Source: Streptomyces sp. CBMA152
GTDB lineage: Bacteria; Actinomycetota; Actinomycetes; Streptomycetales; Streptomycetaceae
Length of the DNA: 64,000 nt
Direction: 5' to 3'
NCBI RefSeq assembly: GCF_014596475.1
Contig: NZ_MECJ01000018.1
Span: 34,213 to 98,212, forward strand
Within the stretch, counting starts at the first letter, position 1, and each line of letters starts with the position of its first letter. The notes under the pieces were generated by a model. The model saw only the letters and a list, made by a program, of their open reading frames with translations. It searched no databases and was not told the origin of the DNA. Positions 59,236-64,000 of this stretch are shown here, one piece after another. The translations under genes and the position numbers were made by a program.

Positions 59236-60909
59236 GTGACACCGCAGGAGCAGGTCCTGTGCGGCGTACTGGCCGATCTGTTCGCCAGGCCCGGCATCGG
59301 CCCCGAGGACAGTTTCGTCCGGCTGGGCGGCGACAGCATCATCGCGGTCCAGGTGGTCGGGGCCGTGCGCCGCGCGGGCTGGGCCGTCAGCGTCCGCGAC
59401 GTGCTCTCCCAGCCGGACGTGGCACGACTGGCCGCGACCGCCCGGCCCGTGACCCGGCCCGCACGCCCCCTTCAGGAGGACGGCGTCGGCGCCGTCGTGC
59501 CCACGCCGATCATGCACTGGCTGCGTGAGCGCGGCGGACCGGCCGACCGCTACTACCAGTTCATGGTGGTGCGCACCCCGGCCGGGCTCACGCTCGACGG
59601 CGCCCACGCCGTGCTCCAGGCGCTCCTGGACCGCCACGACATGCTGCGGCTGCGCGTGAGCGACGACGGGCCGCACACGCTCCCCGTCGGCGCGGTACGG
59701 GCCGAACAGTGCCTGACCCGGGCCGTCGCGGAAACGGCCGGGGACATCGAGCGGGAGGTGCACGCCGCCCGCGACCGGCTCCGTCTCGCGGACGGCAACG
59801 TGGTGCAGGCGGTCTGGTGCGACGCCGGGCCCACCGTGCCCGGCCGTCTCGCCCTGGTCGTCAACCACATGGTGGTCGACGGCATCTCCTGGCGGGTCAT
59901 GACGGACGACCTGGCCCGGGCGTGGCAGGCCGTCGCCGACGGGCGGGCACCCGTTCTCGACGCCGTCCCCACCTCGTTCCGCCGCTGGTCCCAGCTGCTG
60001 GTCGCGGAGGCGGACCGGCGCCAGGGCGAACTCCCGTACTGGAACGAGGTGGTACGCCCGGGCACGGCGGTGATCGGCCGCCGGGAGCTCGACCCCGCCC
60101 GCGACCACGAGGACCGCGCCGGACACCTCGCCCTCGCCCTGCCGGCCGCCACCACCCGGCCTCTGCTGACCGCAACGGCCGAGCGGCTGGGCGCCGACGC
60201 CAACGAGATCCTGCTGACCGGCCTGGCGCTGGCGCTGGCCCACTGGCTGGAGCAGCCGGGCGACATCCTGGTGAACCTGGAGGGCCACGGCCGCGAGGAG
60301 ATCGCCGAAGAGGCCGATCTCTCCCGTACCGTCGGCTGGTTCACCACCCTCTTCCCCACCCGCTTCGACCTCGCCGGGCTCGCCGCCCCCGACGCCGAGA
60401 CCGGCGGCCCCACCGCAGGCCTCGCGCTGCGGCGGGTGAAGGAGCAGCTGCGCCGGATCCCCGGCAAGGGCCTCGGCCACGGGCTGCTGCGCCATCTGCA
60501 CCCGGCGGGCGGGCCGTTGGCCGCCGCCGACCGCCCGCGGCTCGGCTTCAACTACCTGGGCCGTTTCCCGGGTTCCAGCGACGCGGACTGGCAGATGCTG
60601 CCCGAGTACGGCGCCCGCCTGGACGCCCCCGGACCCGGCATGCCCATGGCGCACGCCGTCGAGGTCAACGCCATCGTCCTGGAGACGGCGGACGGGCCGG
60701 TCCTGCACGCCGACTGGGCCTGGGCGCCCGGCGTGCTCGACGAGGCGGAGGTGCGCGCGCTCGCCGGGACCTGGTTCCGGATGCTCGCCGCGCTCGTCGC
60801 CCACGCCGAACGGCCCGACGTCGGCGGCACGGTGGCCGCCGACCTCACCCTCGCCGCGATCGACCAGGACGAACTGGACGACCTCGCGGCCTCCCTCGAA
60901 GCCCTCTGA
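59236..60909 (+). CDS. NRPS T-E didomain (carrier + epimerase)
   Basis: 557 residues. A carrier domain leads (SFVRLGGDSIIAVQVV, Ser about residue 35). An epimerization domain follows with its own signatures: NHMVVDGISWRVM (His-x3-Asp-Gly; first His of the pair replaced by Asn), LEGHGREE, TVGWFTTLFP and FNYLGRF. The LGGDS form of the carrier motif is the type usually paired with E domains. With the preceding lone A domain it forms a split A / T-E initiation module that would supply a D-residue to the next condensation domain. Confidence 0.9.
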   Translation: MTPQEQVLCGVLADLFARPGIGPEDSFVRLGGDSIIAVQVVGAVRRAGWAVSVRDVLSQPDVARLAATARPVTRPARPLQEDGVGAVVPTPIMHWLRERGGPADRYYQFMVVRTPAGLTLDGAHAVLQALLDRHDMLRLRVSDDGPHTLPVGAVRAEQCLTRAVAETAGDIEREVHAARDRLRLADGNVVQAVWCDAGPTVPGRLALVVNHMVVDGISWRVMTDDLARAWQAVADGRAPVLDAVPTSFRRWSQLLVAEADRRQGELPYWNEVVRPGTAVIGRRELDPARDHEDRAGHLALALPAATTRPLLTATAERLGADANEILLTGLALALAHWLEQPGDILVNLEGHGREEIAEEADLSRTVGWFTTLFPTRFDLAGLAAPDAETGGPTAGLALRRVKEQLRRIPGKGLGHGLLRHLHPAGGPLAAADRPRLGFNYLGRFPGSSDADWQMLPEYGARLDAPGPGMPMAHAVEVNAIVLETADGPVLHADWAWAPGVLDEAEVRALAGTWFRMLAALVAHAERPDVGGTVAADLTLAAIDQDELDDLAASLEAL

Positions 60910-60933
60910 CGAACTACCGGAAGTGAACCAGCC

Positions 60934-63900
60934 ATGAACACCAGCCAGTCGGCGGTCGAGGACATCCTGCCCCTGTCCCCGCTCCAGGAGGGCATGCTCT
61001 TCCACTCGGGGTACGACCAGGACTCCCGGCACCTCTACATCGCCCAGTTCTCGGTCGACCTGCGGGGCGCGCTCGACGCGGCCCGGCTGCGCGAGGCGGC
61101 GGACACCCTGCTGCGACGCCACGCCAACCTGCGGGTCTCCCTCACCCACCGCAAGAACGGCGACCCGGTCCAGGTGGTCCGCCGCGACATGCCGCTGGCC
61201 TGGCAGGAGAGCGACCTCGGCCACCTCGGGGACGAGGAGGCCGAGGCCCGCGCCGCCGAACTGACCCAGCAGGACTGGGAGTCGGGCGTCGACAGCCGTC
61301 GGCCCCCGCTGCTGCGCTTCACCCTGCTGCGGCTGGGAGCAGAGCGCCACCGGCTGCTGGTGACGGCCCATCACATCCTGCTGGACGGCTGGTCGTTCGC
61401 TCTGCTCTTCAAGGAGCTGTTCACGCTGTACGGGACCGGGGAGCTGCCCCCGGTCCGGCCCTACCGCGCCTATCTGAACCACCTCGCCTCACGCGACCGG
61501 GCGGCCGCCGAGACGGCCTGGCGCACCGCCCTTGACGGCCTCGGCCAGCCCACCCGGCTCGCCCCGGGCGGTCCGATCTCGCCCGGTGCCACCCCCGAGG
61601 ACGTCACCTTCCGGCTGACCGAGGAGCAGACGGCGGCGCTGACCGCGCGGGCCCGCGAGCAGGGCCTGCTGCTCACCTCCGTCGTCCAGGGCGCCTGGGC
61701 GCTGCTGCTGGCCCGGACCACCGGCCAGGACGACATCGTCTTCGGCTGCACCGTCAGCGGCCGCCCGGCCGAACTGCCCGGCGCCGACGACATGATCGGC
61801 ATGCTCATCAACACCGTGCCGGTCCGGGCCCGTATCGAGGCCACCGCCTCCCTCGCCGACCTGTGCGGCCGCCTCCAGCACCAGCGCACCGACCTGCTCG
61901 ACCACGACCACCTCGCACTCACCGAGATCCAGCGCCTGGCGGGCTCCCCGGCCGCGCTCTTCGACACCAACCTGGTCTTCGAGAACTTCCCCCTCGGCGA
62001 CTACCGGCTGGATGTGCCCGGCCTCGACCTGGACACCCGGATCTCGTTCCGCGACACCACCCACTTCCCGCTCACCCTGGTGGTGGAGCCGGGCGCCACG
62101 CTGGGCCTGCGGCTCAGCCACCACCCCGAACTCCTCGACGGCGACCGCGCCGCCGACCTCGGCTCCCGCCTGGTGCGGCTCCTCGACGGCTGGACCACCG
62201 ACCCCGCAGCCCCCCTCGCCGCGCTCGACACCCTCACCGACGACGAGCGCCACCGCGTCCTGACGCAGTGGAACGACACCGCCGCCGACCTGCCCGCCAC
62301 CACCCTGCCCGAGCTCTTCGAAGCCCAGGCGGCCCGCACCCCGCACGCCACCGCCGTGGTCTTCGAGGGCGAGAGCTTGAGCTACCGCGAACTCGACGAG
62401 CGGGCCGGCCGATTGGCGTCCGTCCTGGCCGCTCGGGGCATCGGCCCCGAGAGCCTGGTCGCGGTCGCGCTGCCCCGCTCGCTCGACCTCGTCGTCGCCC
62501 TCTACGGCGTCCTCAAGGCGGGCGCCGCCTATCTGCCCGTCGACCTGGGCCAGCCGGAGGCCCGCAACCACGGCATCCTCGCCGACGCCCGGCCCGCGCT
62601 GCTGATCGGCACTGACTGGCAGGCGCCCGGAGTGCAGACCCTGCGCCTGGACGCCCCGCTCCCCGCGGCGCCCGGCGCACCCCGGCCCGCCCTCGACCCC
62701 GACCACCCCGCGTACGCGATTTTCACCTCCGGCTCCACCGGCCGCCCCAAGGGCGCCCTGATCTCCCACCGCGCCATCGTCAACCGGCTCGCCTGGATGC
62801 AGCGTGAATACGGCCTGACCTCCGACGACCGGGTGCTCCAGAAGACCCCGTGCGGATTCGACGTGTCTGTCTGGGAGTTCTTCTGGCCGCTGCTGAACGG
62901 CGCCACCCTCGTGGTCGCCCGGCCGGAGGGACACCAGGACCCGGCCTACCTCGCCGACCTCATCGCCCGCGAGTCCGTCACCACCGCCCACTTCGTGCCG
63001 TCCATGCTGGACGTCTTCCTGCGCGAGCCGGACGCGGCGAAGGCGCACTCGCTGCGTCGCGTCATCAGCAGCGGCGAGGCACTGTCCCCGCTCACCCAGG
63101 ACGCGTTCTTCCGCACCCTGCCCACGGCCGAGCTGCACAACCTGTACGGCCCCACCGAAGCCGCCGTCGACGTCACGCTGTGGGCCTGCCGCCCCGGCGC
63201 CACCACCGTGCCCATCGGCCGCCCCGCCGCCAACACCCGTACGTACGTCCTCGACAACCGGCTTGAGCCCACCGCGCCCGGCGTGGCCGGTGAGCTCTAC
63301 CTCGCCGGTGTGCAGCTTGCCCGCGGCTACCTCGGCCGCCCCGCCCTGACCGCCGAACGGTTCGTGGCCTGCCCCTTCGCACCGGGCGAGCGGATGTACC
63401 GCACCGGCGACCTGGTGCGCTGGACGGCCGACGGCGTCCTCGAATACCTCGGCCGCACCGACGACCAGGTCAAGATCCGCGGCTTCCGTATCGAACTCGG
63501 CGAGGTGCAGAGCGCCGTGGCCGCCTGCGCCGGCATCGCCCAGGCCGCCGCCGTGGTCCGCGAGGACCGGCCCGGCGACCCGCGCCTGGTCGCCTACGCC
63601 GTGCCCGCCCCCGGCGCCGAGCCCACCCCGGCGGCCCTGCGCGCCGCCCTCGCCGAGACCCTGCCCGCGCACATGGTCCCGGCGGTCGTCCTCCTCGACG
63701 CCCTGCCGGTGACGCCCAACGGCAAGCTCGACCGGCGCGCCCTGCCCGCCCCCGGCCACCGCGCGGGCGGCCGCGCCCGGCGCACCGCCCACGAGGAGAT
63801 CCTGGCGGGCCTGTTCGCCGCCGTCCTCGGCCTGCCCGAAGTCGGCGTCGACGACGACTTCTTCGAACTGGGCGGCCACTCCCTGCTCGCCATGCGCCTG

Positions 63901-64000
63901 GTCGCGCAGATCCGCGGCGCGCTCGGTGTGGAGCTGGGCATCCGCGAGATCTTCGGCGCGCCCACGGTCGCTGCGCTGGCCGCCCGCCTCGACGGCGCCC
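60934..64000 (+). CDS. NRPS C-A-T module, predicted serine-activating; 3' end outside window
   Basis: At least 1,022 residues, open at the right edge. The condensation domain (about 1-435) opens with ILPLSPLQEGMLFHS and has the active-site AHHILLDGWS and later GMLINTVPVR. The adenylation domain (about 455-950) has FTSGSTGRPKGAL, FDVSVWEF, NLYGPTEAAVD, YRTGDLVRW and VTPNGKLDRR. Its code reads D-V-W-H-I-S-L-V-D-K, the serine type. A carrier domain follows (FFELGGHSLLAMRL, about residue 985). Since the upstream protein ends in an E domain, this C should accept a D-aminoacyl donor. More modules are expected to the right. Confidence 0.93.
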   Translation, partial: MNTSQSAVEDILPLSPLQEGMLFHSGYDQDSRHLYIAQFSVDLRGALDAARLREAADTLLRRHANLRVSLTHRKNGDPVQVVRRDMPLAWQESDLGHLGDEEAEARAAELTQQDWESGVDSRRPPLLRFTLLRLGAERHRLLVTAHHILLDGWSFALLFKELFTLYGTGELPPVRPYRAYLNHLASRDRAAAETAWRTALDGLGQPTRLAPGGPISPGATPEDVTFRLTEEQTAALTARAREQGLLLTSVVQGAWALLLARTTGQDDIVFGCTVSGRPAELPGADDMIGMLINTVPVRARIEATASLADLCGRLQHQRTDLLDHDHLALTEIQRLAGSPAALFDTNLVFENFPLGDYRLDVPGLDLDTRISFRDTTHFPLTLVVEPGATLGLRLSHHPELLDGDRAADLGSRLVRLLDGWTTDPAAPLAALDTLTDDERHRVLTQWNDTAADLPATTLPELFEAQAARTPHATAVVFEGESLSYRELDERAGRLASVLAARGIGPESLVAVALPRSLDLVVALYGVLKAGAAYLPVDLGQPEARNHGILADARPALLIGTDWQAPGVQTLRLDAPLPAAPGAPRPALDPDHPAYAIFTSGSTGRPKGALISHRAIVNRLAWMQREYGLTSDDRVLQKTPCGFDVSVWEFFWPLLNGATLVVARPEGHQDPAYLADLIARESVTTAHFVPSMLDVFLREPDAAKAHSLRRVISSGEALSPLTQDAFFRTLPTAELHNLYGPTEAAVDVTLWACRPGATTVPIGRPAANTRTYVLDNRLEPTAPGVAGELYLAGVQLARGYLGRPALTAERFVACPFAPGERMYRTGDLVRWTADGVLEYLGRTDDQVKIRGFRIELGEVQSAVAACAGIAQAAAVVREDRPGDPRLVAYAVPAPGAEPTPAALRAALAETLPAHMVPAVVLLDALPVTPNGKLDRRALPAPGHRAGGRARRTAHEEILAGLFAAVLGLPEVGVDDDFFELGGHSLLAMRLVAQIRGALGVELGIREIFGAPTVAALAARLDGA

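Overview
The window looks like chromosome from a Streptomyces or a very close actinomycete. It is GC-rich throughout, with strong third-position GC bias. It contains a 995-residue AfsR/SARP-type regulator, modular PKS and NRPS genes, many secreted proteins and several MarR/PadR/ArsR/LuxR-type regulators. I saw no rRNA, tRNA or CRISPR array.

Layout. 1-2.3 kb is the 3' end of a type I PKS gene (DH-KR-ACP-TE), followed by a cut-off M24-type peptidase fragment. 2.4-9.3 kb is mostly single enzymes paired with divergent MarR regulators, including a second-type enolase whose intergenic region carries six 13-bp iterons. 9.4-12.3 kb is a metal-export locus: a P1B-type ATPase, a 2Fe-2S thioredoxin-like ferredoxin and a divergent NmtR-like Ni/Co sensor. 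12.7-17.9 kb holds small secreted and VOC proteins, a ClpC2-like regulator (HTH fused to two Clp N repeats), a YbaK-type deacylase and ThpR. 18-20.4 kb is helR (rifamycin tolerance helicase-like protein) with its rifamycin-associated element (RAE). 20.5-22.9 kb holds two tandem secreted paralogues of unknown role. 23.5-27.2 kb has a split HTH plus Clp-N pair behind a triple operator, divergent from an FAD monooxygenase, then a glycosyltransferase. 27.3-30 kb has a Cys-type alpha/beta hydrolase, a secreted (p)ppApp-synthetase-like protein and an SMI1/KNR4 protein. 30-31.7 kb is scarred DNA with a nuclease remnant and a frameshifted IS1182-like transposase. 32-35 kb has TerD, zinc-ribbon and secreted phospholipase A2 genes. 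35.2-38 kb is rph (rifampin phosphotransferase), with the same RAE leader as helR. 38-44.8 kb has PadR/HAAS, a Ser/Thr kinase, a lipoprotein and two divergent PF04185 phosphoesterases with a PhoP-box-like repeat.

44.8-64 kb is the left part of an NRPS cluster. Two regulators (SARP, LuxR-type) read leftward. A long, overlapping operon reads rightward: MbtH; a DDAH-like amidinohydrolase; a SyrP-like hydroxylase; an A-T didomain whose specificity code reads as glutamine; a type II thioesterase; the 4-hydroxyphenylglycine (Hpg) enzymes HmaS, Hmo and HpgT; a free-standing A domain; a T-E didomain; and a C-A-T module whose code reads as serine. The cluster runs off the right edge. The peptide probably contains Hpg and Ser, and possibly a beta-hydroxylated Gln-type residue.

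Two regulatory themes stand out. First, two rifamycin-resistance genes 15 kb apart share a conserved leader of about 110 nt: an upstream inverted repeat, an exact 23-nt spacer, the 19-bp RAE and a conserved 5' segment. Second, two HTH/Clp-N modules, one fused and one split, each sit on palindromic GTCA/TGAC operators with adjacent copies spaced 28-30 bp (28 bp in both modules). This fits the ClpC2-type response to Clp-targeting compounds.
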